Positions 1 through 8,746 are shown, numbered from the stretch's first letter. The stretch: 28,274 nucleotides of DNA from Mycoplasmatota bacterium (GCA_023132365.1 JAGLYJ010000010.1:1-28274); one strand, 5' to 3'. Notes: generated by a model from the letters alone, not told the origin. Program-made: numbers and translations.

Positions 1-3
1 TAT

Positions 4-39
4 AAAAAGTGCAAATTGATAATTTGCACTTTTATTTTT
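4..39. terminator. Bidirectional intrinsic terminator
   Basis: A 13-bp perfect inverted repeat (arms 5-17 and 21-33, loop GAT) is flanked by a T run on the plus strand (35-39) and an A run on the left (4-8), which reads as a T tract on the minus strand. It sits 11-46 bases beyond the stop of the minus-strand dehydrogenase and is well placed to end that transcript. It could also serve a plus-strand gene left of the window. Confidence 0.8.
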
Positions 40-49
40 GATGATTTTG

Positions 50-970
50 TTAGTTCAATTTATATTTAACTGGTGATCCTTCTAAATATAAATCAAGATT
101 CATTACTATCATTCTATATAGTCTTTCTCTCATAAACGGGCTAGATGAAGCGTTATGAGGTGTAATATATACATTATCTAGTTTCCACATTGGGTGATCT
201 TTTGGGAGAGGTTCTGGATCTAAAACATCAAGACCTGCTCCTCTAATTCTTTTTTCTTTCAAAGCCTTATATAAATCCTCTTGATTCACTACTTTTCCTC
301 TTGCAACATTAATAAGTAGAGCTGATGGTTTCATCATGTTAATTTTCTCTTTATCAAAGAAATATTTTGTCTTTTCAGATAATGACAATGCTAATATTAC
401 ATAATCAGCTTTTTGCAGAGCAATATTCAGTTCTTCATTTTCAGTAATAATTTCATCAAAGTGCTTTGCTTCAATATTTCTACTTCTAAACCCAATCACA
501 TAAGATTCAAAGGCTTTAAATCTTAAAGCAAGTTCCTTTCCGATAGAACCAACACCTAGAATTAAAACTGTTGAGTTACTTAGTTCTGGTTCTTCTCTAA
601 TTGGTTCCCACTTTCCTTCTTTTTTGCATTGTAAGTAATAATTTATGTTTCTATTAAAATAGAAAATTTTTGAAAATACATCTTCTGCTATCGACTTAGA
701 AAATATATCCTGAGCATTACAAAAATCTATATTGTTTTTTCGTAATAAATCTAAATCAACACCATCGTACCCAGCCATCAAATATTGAATCCAATTAAGT
801 TTCGGATAATCTGAGATATTCATTTCTTTAACAATTTGAGGCATAGTGAACAAGACTTCTATTTCCGATTTATTAATTACATCTGTAACTATATCTATGT
901 AAGGATACAGCTTTTCTAATTTTTCAAAATTCCTTCTTCCAATTAGTTTTGGGTCAACATAAATAACCAT
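50..970 (-). CDS. D-2-hydroxyacid dehydrogenase (NAD-binding)
   Basis: This 306-residue protein belongs to the D-isomer-specific 2-hydroxyacid dehydrogenase family, which interconverts 2-oxoacids and D-2-hydroxyacids with NAD(P)H. The Rossmann motif LGVGSIG is at residues 138-144. The family's catalytic trio is visible: Arg224 in NVARG, Glu253 in DPEP and His272 in TPH. The length is normal for the family. The start is ATG at 970, preceded on the minus strand by GAGGTG. The gene stands alone, with a terminator on each side and an extended -10 box upstream. The substrate cannot be read from the sequence; glyoxylate/hydroxypyruvate reductase-like or a fermentative D-lactate-type role are options. 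The family is certain, the substrate unknown. Confidence 0.9.
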   Translation of the reverse strand: MVIYVDPKLIGRRNFEKLEKLYPYIDIVTDVINKSEIEVLFTMPQIVKEMNISDYPKLNWIQYLMAGYDGVDLDLLRKNNIDFCNAQDIFSKSIAEDVFSKIFYFNRNINYYLQCKKEGKWEPIREEPELSNSTVLILGVGSIGKELALRFKAFESYVIGFRSRNIEAKHFDEIITENEELNIALQKADYVILALSLSEKTKYFFDKEKINMMKPSALLINVARGKVVNQEDLYKALKEKRIRGAGLDVLDPEPLPKDHPMWKLDNVYITPHNASSSPFMRERLYRMIVMNLDLYLEGSPVKYKLN

Positions 971-998
971 TTATACACCTCGCTTATTTTCTAATAGT

Positions 999-1006
999 AT
1001 TATAAC
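999..1006 (-). promoter_or_regulatory. Extended -10 promoter box for the dehydrogenase gene
   Basis: The minus strand reads TGTTATAAT here (TATAAT at 999-1004), about 30 bases upstream of the dehydrogenase start. No good -35 hexamer lies at 17 bp, but an extended -10 can work without one. It lies between the terminator of the upstream unit and the gene, which supports independent transcription. Confidence 0.5.
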
Positions 1007-1024
1007 ATGTGATTAAATATTTCA

Positions 1025-1054
1025 TAAAAAAAGGATTTGAAAATTCAAATCCTT
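1025..1054 (-). terminator. Intrinsic terminator after the SDR gene
   Basis: Arms of 11 bp (1031-1041 and 1044-1054) form a hairpin. On the minus strand it is followed by a run of seven T (complement of 1026-1032). It lies directly beyond the stop codon of the short-chain dehydrogenase at 1056 and ends the synthase-dehydrogenase transcript. Confidence 0.8.
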
Positions 1055-1055
1055 A

Positions 1056-1850
1056 TTAAGCATACATTTTTGATAATATCCAATTTACAAATCTTTTAGG
1101 TAACATTTTCCCTAAAAACACAAGGAATTTATACATAAAACCAACAGTGACCATAACAGGCATTCTTTTTCTTTTTATTAATTTGTTTATTACTTTTACA
1201 ACAGACATAGGATTCATGCCATTTCTTTCATCATGTTCCATTTTATTGATTGATTTTTTGATACGATCTTTATATAAGTCATCTTCCATAACTATCGGCT
1301 GATAACGGTTATCTGTAAATCCAGTTTTTGTATCTCCAGGTAATACTGTGGCTACATCTATTCCAAAAGGTTTTAGTTCCATTCTTAATCCTTCAGAAAA
1401 TTTATGCATAGCTGCTTTTGACATTGAATAGAATGTTTGGAATGGTATCGTAAGCTCTCCAGCAATAGACCCAATATTTATAATTTTTCCTTTTTCAGTT
1501 TTTCTTAGTAGTGGAATTAATTCTTTCGTCATGTAAAATTGTCCCATTACGTTAACTTGAAAAATTTTATTAACTTCTTCAAATGATGTGTACTCAACTG
1601 CACCGCTAATTCCAATTCCAGCACAGTTAATTAAAACATCAATTTGATTATATTTTTCTTTGATTGTTTTAATTGCATTATCCATCGATACTTGGCTACC
1701 TAAATCCCCAAGCACATAGTCATACTTATATTCATTTTTAGGATAAGATCTTGATAATCCAATAATTTGATGCCCTTGATCGAACAAAAACTCAGCTGTT
1801 AATTTTCCAATACCACTTGAAGCTCCAGTAATTAATATTACTTTACTCAT
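1056..1850 (-). CDS. Short-chain dehydrogenase, candidate 3-ketosphinganine reductase
   Basis: A classical SDR of 264 residues that reduces a carbonyl with NAD(P)H. Visible motifs are TGASSGIG (8-15), NCAG (75-78, usually NNAG), Ser128, and Tyr141-x3-Lys145 of the active site. The C-terminal 35 residues are hydrophobic and basic (MYKFLVFLGKMLPK region), suggesting membrane association. Its ATG overlaps the last 8 bases of the upstream oxoamine synthase and lacks a clear ribosome binding site, so translation is probably coupled. The family is clear. The specific role as reductase of the synthase's 3-keto product is inferred from the overlap and from how bacterial and eukaryotic sphingoid-base synthesis works. 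A generic lipid or steroid-type SDR is the alternative. Confidence 0.85.
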   Translation of the reverse strand: MSKVILITGASSGIGKLTAEFLFDQGHQIIGLSRSYPKNEYKYDYVLGDLGSQVSMDNAIKTIKEKYNQIDVLINCAGIGISGAVEYTSFEEVNKIFQVNVMGQFYMTKELIPLLRKTEKGKIINIGSIAGELTIPFQTFYSMSKAAMHKFSEGLRMELKPFGIDVATVLPGDTKTGFTDNRYQPIVMEDDLYKDRIKKSINKMEHDERNGMNPMSVVKVINKLIKRKRMPVMVTVGFMYKFLVFLGKMLPKRFVNWILSKMYA

Positions 1851-3063
1851 TTTTTTGTAAATATGCCATTAAATCTTCATCTGTTTCAGGTAATTTATTT
1901 AAAACATCACTAATGATTTCAATAGCTTCATCCATTAATTCTTCTGTATGTGTTGATGTATAGCTAGTCCTAATTAAACACTCACCTTCTGGAGCAGCTG
2001 GTGGGATAACAGGGTTAACATAAACACCTCTATTAAACAATTCCTTACAAGCAACAAGTGTTCTTAACATTGTATATGTATAAATTGGAATAATCGGTAC
2101 AATTGAGTGATCTATAATGTCCAATCCTTTATTTTTCAATCCTGCTCTTACATAAGCTGCAATTTTCAATAATTCTTTAGGTCTTTCCGGTTCAGCTCTT
2201 AAAATTCTTAAAGCCTCTAATGCAGTAGCTGCATTAGAAGGTGTAATTGCTGCACAGAAAATAAATGGCCTTGATTTATGTTTAACATACTCAACAACCT
2301 TTCTATCCGCTACCATATAACCACCTAAACTAGCAAGCGATTTTGAGAATGTGCCCATGATAATATCAACTTCATCTTCTAAACCAAAGTATTCAGCTGT
2401 TCCTCTACCACGTTCACCTATAACACCAAAACCATGAGCATCATCAACCATTACTTTAGCTCCATACTTCTTAGCTAGTTTAACAATTTCAGGTAATTTA
2501 GCAATATCTCCACTCATAGAAAATACACCATCAGTAACAATCAATTTGCCTTTGTTAGGATCTGAATTTTCTAGTACTTTTTCTAAATCTTCCATATCAC
2601 TATGTTTATATCTAGCCATTTTTGCAAAAGACAATCTTGCTCCATCATAAATACTAGCATGATTTTCTCGGTCACAAAAAATTATGTCATTTCTACCAGC
2701 AATAGCTGAAATTATTCCTAAATTAGTTTGAAATCCAGTAGAAAAGGTAACACAGTCTTCTTTATTTAGAAACTCTGCTAATTCTTTTTCAAGAATAACA
2801 TGAGTTGTAAGTGTTCCATTCAAAAATCTTGACCCTGATACACCTGAGCCAAATTTTTCCATTGCTATAACTCCCGCTTCAATTACACGAGGATCTCCAG
2901 TTAAACCAAGATAGTTATTTGAACCAATCATGATTTCTCTTTTGCCTTCCATATTTACAACTATATCTTGTTTTGATTCCAAAGCATGAAAATATGGATA
3001 TATACCCAAAGCCTTTGTTTCTTCAACAGTTTTAAAGTCTTCACATTTTTTAAATAAGTCCAT
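1843..3063 (-). CDS. Alpha-oxoamine synthase, probable serine palmitoyltransferase
   Basis: A 406-residue PLP enzyme of the alpha-oxoamine synthase family (serine palmitoyltransferase, KBL, BioF). It joins an amino acid to an acyl-CoA or acyl-ACP with decarboxylation. His135 (NHAS), Asp207/His210 (VDDAH) and PLP-binding Lys241 (GTFSKS) match the family's key residues. The wording GIYPYF near residue 20, SGSRFLNGTL around 76-85, GTFSKSLASLGG, and GVYVNPVIPP near the C terminus recall Bacteroidetes serine palmitoyltransferases more than KBL (GTLGKALGG). The start at 3063 follows GGGGG at 6 bases. It overlaps an SDR gene and no threonine dehydrogenase is nearby, which also argues against KBL. 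KBL or BioF activity remains possible; the substrate is not proven. Confidence 0.8.
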   Translation of the reverse strand: MDLFKKCEDFKTVEETKALGIYPYFHALESKQDIVVNMEGKREIMIGSNNYLGLTGDPRVIEAGVIAMEKFGSGVSGSRFLNGTLTTHVILEKELAEFLNKEDCVTFSTGFQTNLGIISAIAGRNDIIFCDRENHASIYDGARLSFAKMARYKHSDMEDLEKVLENSDPNKGKLIVTDGVFSMSGDIAKLPEIVKLAKKYGAKVMVDDAHGFGVIGERGRGTAEYFGLEDEVDIIMGTFSKSLASLGGYMVADRKVVEYVKHKSRPFIFCAAITPSNAATALEALRILRAEPERPKELLKIAAYVRAGLKNKGLDIIDHSIVPIIPIYTYTMLRTLVACKELFNRGVYVNPVIPPAAPEGECLIRTSYTSTHTEELMDEAIEIISDVLNKLPETDEDLMAYLQKNE

Positions 3064-3080
3064 TTTATACCCCCATAATA

Positions 3081-3129
3081 AAAAAGAATATGATATTTAT
3101 TTGTCACTAATAAATTATATCATATTCTT
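3081..3129 (-). terminator. Terminator-like hairpin ending the hut operon, in the leader of the synthase gene
   Basis: Arms of 13 bp (3084-3096 and 3117-3129), continued by an inner TTATT/AATAA pairing, form a long AT-rich stem. On the minus strand it is followed by TTTTTTATTA. It lies between the aldolase stop (3207) and the synthase start (3063), only about 10 bases from the synthase ribosome binding site. It most simply terminates the hut operon. If the synthase promoter lies upstream of it, it would also act as an attenuator. Confidence 0.65.
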
Positions 3130-3206
3130 ATATGTTTGTATATTTAAAAATTTATATTTTACTACTCTGTTCTTAATGCAATTACTGGATATTATATTTA
3201 ATTTAA

Positions 3207-3851
3207 TTAGTTCTTACTTGCTTCTCTGAAAATGCTTAATCCCTTATCAGTTAATGGATGCTTCTCCATTATTTTCAATACTTTGTAAGGTATTGTTGCA
3301 ATGTCAGCTCCTGCTTTCATAGCTTGATCAACGTGATCAATATGTCTAATTGAAGCAGCAATGATTTCAGTTTTAAAACCATATGTTTTAAAAATATCTT
3401 TGATATCTTTAACTAGTTTAAACCCTGAATCAGTTGTATTGGTAAAATCATCAACTCTTCCCATAAACGGAGATACATAAGTTGCCCCAGCTGTAGCTGC
3501 CATCATAGCTTGACTAGTAGAAAAAACTAGGGTTACATTAGTTTTAATTCCTAGAGACGATAATGCTTTAACTGCTTTAACTCCTTCTAAAGTCATTGGT
3601 ATTTTAACAACGATGTTTTTATGCATTTTAGCATACACTTTAGCCTCTTTAATCATATCCTCTGATTTTCCTTCAGCCACTTCAGCACTGATAGGACCAT
3701 CGATTAAATTAACAATTTTTTCTATTGCCTTAAGAAGTGTAATTCCTGATTTAGCGATTAATGATGGGTTAGTTGTTACACCCGATATAATCCCCCACTC
3801 ACTTACTTCCTCTATTTCACTAATAATTGCAGTATCTGCGAATAATTTCAT
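3207..3851 (-). CDS. Transaldolase / fructose-6-phosphate aldolase family protein
   Basis: A 214-residue protein of the short TalC/Fsa type, the usual length for this class. These enzymes use a Schiff-base lysine to cleave or transfer three-carbon units between sugar phosphates. Visible are MKLFADTA at the N terminus with Asp6, GVTTNPSLIAKSG (24-36), Lys83 in VVKIPMT as the Schiff-base residue, and TLVFS further on. The start at 3851 follows GGAGG. It is the last gene of the histidine-utilisation operon, 8 bases after fchA. Transaldolase versus fructose-6-phosphate aldolase cannot be separated by eye. A carbon-metabolism gene in a hut operon is unusual and its link to histidine breakdown is unknown. 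Confidence 0.9.
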   Translation of the reverse strand: MKLFADTAIISEIEEVSEWGIISGVTTNPSLIAKSGITLLKAIEKIVNLIDGPISAEVAEGKSEDMIKEAKVYAKMHKNIVVKIPMTLEGVKAVKALSSLGIKTNVTLVFSTSQAMMAATAGATYVSPFMGRVDDFTNTTDSGFKLVKDIKDIFKTYGFKTEIIAASIRHIDHVDQAMKAGADIATIPYKVLKIMEKHPLTDKGLSIFREASKN

Positions 3852-3859
3852 AATTCCTC

Positions 3860-4501
3860 CTACTCTAAAAGATAGTCTATTTCTTCTAGTAATTTATCTT
3901 TTAATTGTTCTACTTTTATTATCATATCTATTATAACACTCTTATATTCTTTTACTAGTGATATTTCACTCAGCCCAGGTAGATTAATTTTAACATTCAT
4001 AATAGCTCCTGTAAATGCTGTGTAGAAAGATAAGATTGCTACTCCTAAATCAGATGTTGTATTGCGATTTGAGTATTTAATTAAATAACTCATTTTCTTT
4101 AAACACTGTTTTGCAAGATTAGCTACTTGCATTGGAGTTTTAATACAGCCAATCGTCGCAAACTCGATTGCTTGTTTGCGCGTAGTAATTTCTGATTCTG
4201 TTTCCTTTGGAAGTTTAAAAGCTTTCATCACTTCATTAAAAGCAAGTGTATCCTCATCGATTAATTTTGTAAATTCTATTTTTGCGTTTACAAAAAAATC
4301 AATAATACTGTTATATTCTGTTTGAATATCTAAGGATAATGCTCTAAATTTCTTCTTTTTATTTGATAGAGTTCCAACCATTAAGACTAAAGCAGCTCCA
4401 TTGCTACCTGATAATGCAGCTACACTTCCTCCACCAGGTGCAGGCGACTTAGATGCTAACACATCTAAAAATTCATTTACTTTCAAATCTACTAATTTCA
4501 T
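3860..4501 (-). CDS. fchA: Formimidoyltetrahydrofolate cyclodeaminase
   Basis: A 213-residue stand-alone cyclodeaminase, homologous to the C-terminal half of the mammalian FTCD protein. It releases ammonia from 5-formimino-tetrahydrofolate to give 5,10-methenyl-tetrahydrofolate. The N-terminal signature SPAPGGGSVAALSGSNGAAL (19-38) is the family hallmark, and the rest is helical. The start at 4501 follows AAGGAG and is 3 bases from the hutI stop. With ftcD three genes upstream it completes the tetrahydrofolate-dependent branch of histidine degradation. This explains the absence of a HutG or HutF gene. Function is assigned from family plus operon context. Confidence 0.92.
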   Translation of the reverse strand: MKLVDLKVNEFLDVLASKSPAPGGGSVAALSGSNGAALVLMVGTLSNKKKKFRALSLDIQTEYNSIIDFFVNAKIEFTKLIDEDTLAFNEVMKAFKLPKETESEITTRKQAIEFATIGCIKTPMQVANLAKQCLKKMSYLIKYSNRNTTSDLGVAILSFYTAFTGAIMNVKINLPGLSEISLVKEYKSVIIDMIIKVEQLKDKLLEEIDYLLE

Positions 4502-4503
4502 AA

Positions 4504-5757
4504 TTACTCCTTAACAAGTGTTTTATTATTAACAACTAATTTTCCGTTTTTAAAAACAGCTTTTGTATGATTAATTCCATAATGATAGATGAAGTAATCC
4601 AAGTTTTTTGCGTCTAGTAATACTAAGTCTGCTTTTTTATTTACTTCAATCGTTCCAACTGAATCAGCAATATCAAGACTATATGCTGGGTTTATTGTAG
4701 CTGCAGTTAATATTTCTTTTGGCAACATTCTTAGTTTATTTCCAGCTATTTGAAGTGTCAATTGATAATTTTCAGATGGAGTAGATCCTGGATTATAATC
4801 ACTGGAAACAGCAATCGCTACTCCTGAATCTATCATTTTTCTTGCTGGTGCATAATTCTTGTTTAAGAAAAATGATGTTGAAGGCAATAGATTAGCTATT
4901 GTATTTGATTTACTTATTCTAATAATATCTTCATCAGTTATTGCCATAAGGTGATCAACTGATTTGGCATTTAAATTAATGGCCAACTTTGTTCCACCGA
5001 TAGATTCAATTTCATCAGAATGAAGTCTAAGTTTAAACCCAAGTTTTAATGCTTTTTTAAATATTTTTTTTGATTCATCAGCTGAAAAAACGCCAACCTC
5101 ACAAAATACGTCCACAAACTCAGCTAGATTCTTTGATTTAATAATTTCTAAGTCTCTTTGGACCTGCTCTATGTATTTATCACGCTTATCGATATACTCT
5201 GTAGGTAATGCGTGTGCACCTAAATATGTAATTTTTATATCAATAGGATGATTTTCATTAAGTTTCTTAAGAACTTCAAGCTGTTTTACTTCGGTATCTA
5301 GAAGTAATCCATATCCTGATTTTGCTTCTAATGATGTTACCCCAAATAGCAGCATTTGATCTAAGGATTTCTTAGCCTGGTCATAGAGTTCTTCAAACGA
5401 AGCATTTTTTGTTTGTTGGACTGTATTTAAAATTCCACCACCTTGTTTGAGAATATCTAAATATGGTATACCCGCTATTTTTTTACTAAACTCATGTTCT
5501 CTAGAACCTCCAAATACTAAGTGTGTGTGTGAATCAATCAATCCTGGAATCAGGATAAGATTAGTTGCATCATAGACAAAAGAAACATCAGTTTCCTTAC
5601 CTTTATAAACACTACCTATTTCTTTGATAGTTTCATCTTCAATCAAAATATAACCAGCTTGAATTTCTAAGATATTTGACATATCTTTGCCTTTAACTGG
5701 TGGTTTTTTTATTGAAGTATAAATAGTTTTGATATTCTTAATTAAGGTTCTAGACAT
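4504..5757 (-). CDS. hutI: Imidazolonepropionase
   Basis: A 417-residue amidohydrolase that hydrolyses 4-imidazolone-5-propionate to N-formimino-L-glutamate, the third step of histidine degradation. The metal-binding HxH is at His77/His79 in GLIDSHTHLVFGG. SKSGYGL-type substrate-site wording appears as EAKSGYGL, followed by LGAHALP, LRLHSDE and a late SSDYNPGS with the metal-ligand aspartate. Length is typical for the family. ATG at 5757 is preceded by AGGAGG. It sits between ftcD (8 bases upstream) and fchA (2 bases downstream). Confidence 0.96.
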   Translation of the reverse strand: MSRTLIKNIKTIYTSIKKPPVKGKDMSNILEIQAGYILIEDETIKEIGSVYKGKETDVSFVYDATNLILIPGLIDSHTHLVFGGSREHEFSKKIAGIPYLDILKQGGGILNTVQQTKNASFEELYDQAKKSLDQMLLFGVTSLEAKSGYGLLLDTEVKQLEVLKKLNENHPIDIKITYLGAHALPTEYIDKRDKYIEQVQRDLEIIKSKNLAEFVDVFCEVGVFSADESKKIFKKALKLGFKLRLHSDEIESIGGTKLAINLNAKSVDHLMAITDEDIIRISKSNTIANLLPSTSFFLNKNYAPARKMIDSGVAIAVSSDYNPGSTPSENYQLTLQIAGNKLRMLPKEILTAATINPAYSLDIADSVGTIEVNKKADLVLLDAKNLDYFIYHYGINHTKAVFKNGKLVVNNKTLVKE

Positions 5758-5765
5758 AATACCTC

Positions 5766-6725
5766 CTACAAGAAGTTTTCTATAATTTTTGATTCATCAA
5801 AATCTCTAAATAATAGATATTTTTTAACATTATTAACAATATCAGTCAATGACATATCTACAGGAAAATCAAGTCCATTACAAGCATAGTAATATTTTAA
5901 AGATCTAATTAACGAATCTTTAGGAACTAAGCCAACTATCTCTGATCCGATTACATCGATGTTATATCTTTTTGCTTCCATTTTCACTGTTTCAAATATT
6001 CTATATATTGGATTCTTTTTGTAATTTAAAATATTCATTGTAACTTGTGTATGTTTTCTATTTTCTAAATATACAGGTCCAGCTTGAACGAATTGGTATC
6101 CTCCAGATGATTTTCTTATTGCTCTGGCTATTGATTTTGTTGGTTTTTCTCTATCGGTTTTTAAATCAATATTATAAGCAATTAAAAAGTCTCTAGCTCC
6201 TACTCCGATACAACCAAATGTTGGATGTATTTCTGCTTTACCAAAATCAGGCTTCCAATCAGGTTCTTTAATCTTTTCTTTCATCCCTTCAAATTCACCT
6301 TTTCTTATTGAAGGTAATGAAACACGGCTATCAAAGCGTGCAGCACCAGCATATAAGAAACATGGGATATCATATGTTTTATTGATTAATTCAGCACATT
6401 TTTCGCTGTAAGCAACACATTCTTTCATTGTGACACCACTGATAGGTATAAATGGAATAACATCAATAGCGCCCATTCTTGCATGTTCACCACTGTGTTT
6501 ATTCAAATCAATTTCATTTAAACAAACATTTACCATATTTAGAATCAAATCAATCATTTTATCAGGATCACCCAGCAAAGTAACGACAGTTCTATTATAG
6601 TCAGCATCGCTTTCAAAATTTACTAATTTAATAAATTTATCGGCTTTAACAATGCTCATTATACGATCTATTTTTGCTTGGTCTCTTCCTTCGGAAAAGT
6701 TTGGTACACATTCTACTAATCTCAA
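5766..6725 (-). CDS. ftcD: Glutamate formimidoyltransferase
   Basis: This enzyme transfers the formimino group of N-formimino-glutamate to tetrahydrofolate, releasing glutamate. It carries the N-terminal LVECVPNFSEGRD signature, HSGEHARMGAIDVIPFIP in the folate/substrate region, and GCIGVGARDFLIAYN. I place the start at TTG 6725 (319 residues). It lies 8 bases after the only ribosome binding site (AGGTGG, inside the end of hutU) and one base after the hutU stop, exactly the spacing seen between hutH and hutU. A GTG at 6737 would add four residues but sits almost on the ribosome binding site. Only the transferase domain is present; the cyclodeaminase is the separate fchA. Confidence 0.94.
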   Translation of the reverse strand: MRLVECVPNFSEGRDQAKIDRIMSIVKADKFIKLVNFESDADYNRTVVTLLGDPDKMIDLILNMVNVCLNEIDLNKHSGEHARMGAIDVIPFIPISGVTMKECVAYSEKCAELINKTYDIPCFLYAGAARFDSRVSLPSIRKGEFEGMKEKIKEPDWKPDFGKAEIHPTFGCIGVGARDFLIAYNIDLKTDREKPTKSIARAIRKSSGGYQFVQAGPVYLENRKHTQVTMNILNYKKNPIYRIFETVKMEAKRYNIDVIGSEIVGLVPKDSLIRSLKYYYACNGLDFPVDMSLTDIVNNVKKYLLFRDFDESKIIENFL

Positions 6726-6726
6726 T

Positions 6727-8745
6727 TTATTTTCCACCTTTTATATAATGTTTTTTTACAAGTCTACTTATATAATCCTCATCTGTTAAATATGGAATAG
6801 TTATTTGTGAATTATTTTCTATTTCGTTATATTCATTAGCTGTTGAGATTGAATTTTCATTTCTAGCCCATGCTCTTCTTGAAACTCCACACATAACATC
6901 AAATAACATAGCGGTTTTTAAGATTTCATCTGCTCTATGACTTCCATCAAGAACCATTCCATATCCACCATTCATAACTTTACCAATACCTACACCGCCA
7001 CCATTGTGAAGTGCAACTAAAGACATGCCTCTAGCGCTATTACCTAGTGCTACATGAGTAGCCATTTCAGCCATGATGTTAGATCCATCTTTAATATTTG
7101 AAGTTTCTCTAAATGGTGAATCAGTTCCACCAGTATCATGATGATCTCTACCAAGCATTACTGGTCCAATTTCACCATTTCTTACCATTTCATTGAACTT
7201 TAATGCAATGTTTAATCTTCCATAAGCATCTTGATATAAAATTCTCGCTAATGTACCTACAACTAATTTATTCTTTTTAGCATCTTTAATCCAATTGTAA
7301 TTGTCTAAATCCTGGAACCTTCTGTCTTTATCAATGCAAGACATAGCTGCAGCATCTGTTTTATCCAAATCAATTTCATTTCCACTTAAGCATACCCATC
7401 TAAATGGTCCATATCCATAATCAAATAAAATTGGTCCCATAATATCTTCAACATAAGATGGCCAGATAAATCCATCAAGATCATTCTCCCCATTCTTACA
7501 GATATCTTGGATTCCTGAATCATAGATAGCTTTTAAGAATGAATTTCCATAATCAAAGAAGTATGTCCCTTTCTTTGTAATTTCTTTAATTGCTTCGAAA
7601 TGTCTTTTTAAAGATTTATTTACTAGTTTTTCAAATTTAGGTTTATTTTCCTTTAATAATCTAGTACGTTCTTCAAAAGAAATACCAGCAGGGCAATAAC
7701 CACCATCATAAACAGCATGACAACTAGTTTGATCGCTCAATAAATCTATATATATGTTTTCTTTGTTAGCATATTCTATTAAATTAACTATATTCCCGTG
7801 GTAGGCAATAGCAACTGCTTCTTTATTTTCTATAGCTTGTTTAGCTAGATCAAAAGCAGCTTTTTCTGTTTTAGCTATTTTAGAAACCCAACCTTGATTA
7901 TATCTAGTTTCAATTCTAGAATAGTCAACTTCCGCAATTATTCCAACACCGCCACTAATTTCTACAGCTTTACCTTGAGCTCCACTCATACCTCCCAAGC
8001 CAGAAGTTACAAATAACTTTCCTTGTAGATTATCTTTATCTGATATTCCTAACTTAGATCTTCCTGCGTTAAGTAAAGTTGAATAAGTTCCATGAACAAT
8101 TCCTTGCGGACCTATATACATCCATCCACCAGCTGTCATCTGTCCATAATTAGCAACACCTAAGCTAGATGCGCGGTTAAAGCTATGAAGATTATTAAAT
8201 TCACCTATCATTAACCCATTAGTTAAAATTACTCTTGGTGATGTTTTAGTTGATACAAATAATCCTAGAGGATGCCCAGATAATATTACTAGAGTTTGCT
8301 CATCATTCATTGTTTGCAAATACTTTTTAACTAACTGATATTGCATCCAGTTTTGAAATACAGAACCTGTTTCTCCATAAGTAATTAATTCATAAGGGTA
8401 TAGCGCTATTTCAAAGTTAAGATTATTATCAATCATCACTTGGAATGCCTTACCTTCTAGAACATTTCCGCTGTATTCATTAATTGGTTTCCCATAGATT
8501 TTTTCATTTGGTCTAAATCGGTATCCATAGATTTTGCCTCTAGTAAGAAGCTCTTCTAAAAACTCAGGAGCTACCACATCGTGCCATTCTTTTGGAACGT
8601 ATCTTAAAGCATTCTTCAAGGCTACATTCGTTTCTTGTTCGGTTAACGCAAATTCTCTTTTAGGAGCACGTCTAATACCTGAAACAAATCCAGTCATTTC
8701 TGGTAATTTAGTGAAAATATCTTTTAGAGTAAATACTTTATTCAT
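6727..8745 (-). CDS. hutU: Urocanate hydratase (long form)
   Basis: This NAD-dependent enzyme hydrates urocanate to imidazolonepropionate. Hallmarks are LSGHPLG and TSGLGGMSGAQGKAV (NAD binding region). There is also the QTSCHAVYDGGYCP stretch and the C-terminal LGRDHHDTGGTDSP with HNGGGVGIG. The start is ATG 8745, giving 672 residues. GGAGTG lies 8 bases upstream and the hutH stop is one base away. An ATG at 8766 contains that ribosome binding site and was rejected. At 672 residues it is the long form, about 120 longer than the Bacillus/Pseudomonas enzyme and similar to the animal one. It is the second gene of the hut operon. Confidence 0.96.
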   Translation of the reverse strand: MNKVFTLKDIFTKLPEMTGFVSGIRRAPKREFALTEQETNVALKNALRYVPKEWHDVVAPEFLEELLTRGKIYGYRFRPNEKIYGKPINEYSGNVLEGKAFQVMIDNNLNFEIALYPYELITYGETGSVFQNWMQYQLVKKYLQTMNDEQTLVILSGHPLGLFVSTKTSPRVILTNGLMIGEFNNLHSFNRASSLGVANYGQMTAGGWMYIGPQGIVHGTYSTLLNAGRSKLGISDKDNLQGKLFVTSGLGGMSGAQGKAVEISGGVGIIAEVDYSRIETRYNQGWVSKIAKTEKAAFDLAKQAIENKEAVAIAYHGNIVNLIEYANKENIYIDLLSDQTSCHAVYDGGYCPAGISFEERTRLLKENKPKFEKLVNKSLKRHFEAIKEITKKGTYFFDYGNSFLKAIYDSGIQDICKNGENDLDGFIWPSYVEDIMGPILFDYGYGPFRWVCLSGNEIDLDKTDAAAMSCIDKDRRFQDLDNYNWIKDAKKNKLVVGTLARILYQDAYGRLNIALKFNEMVRNGEIGPVMLGRDHHDTGGTDSPFRETSNIKDGSNIMAEMATHVALGNSARGMSLVALHNGGGVGIGKVMNGGYGMVLDGSHRADEILKTAMLFDVMCGVSRRAWARNENSISTANEYNEIENNSQITIPYLTDEDYISRLVKKHYIKGGK

Positions 8746-8746
8746 A

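Noticed and set aside
1843..3063. 2-amino-3-ketobutyrate CoA ligase (threonine breakdown) as the name for the oxoamine synthase
   Set aside because: Lysine motif GTFSKS and C-terminal wording fit SPT better, and the neighbour is a classical SDR, not threonine dehydrogenase; kept only as an alternative.
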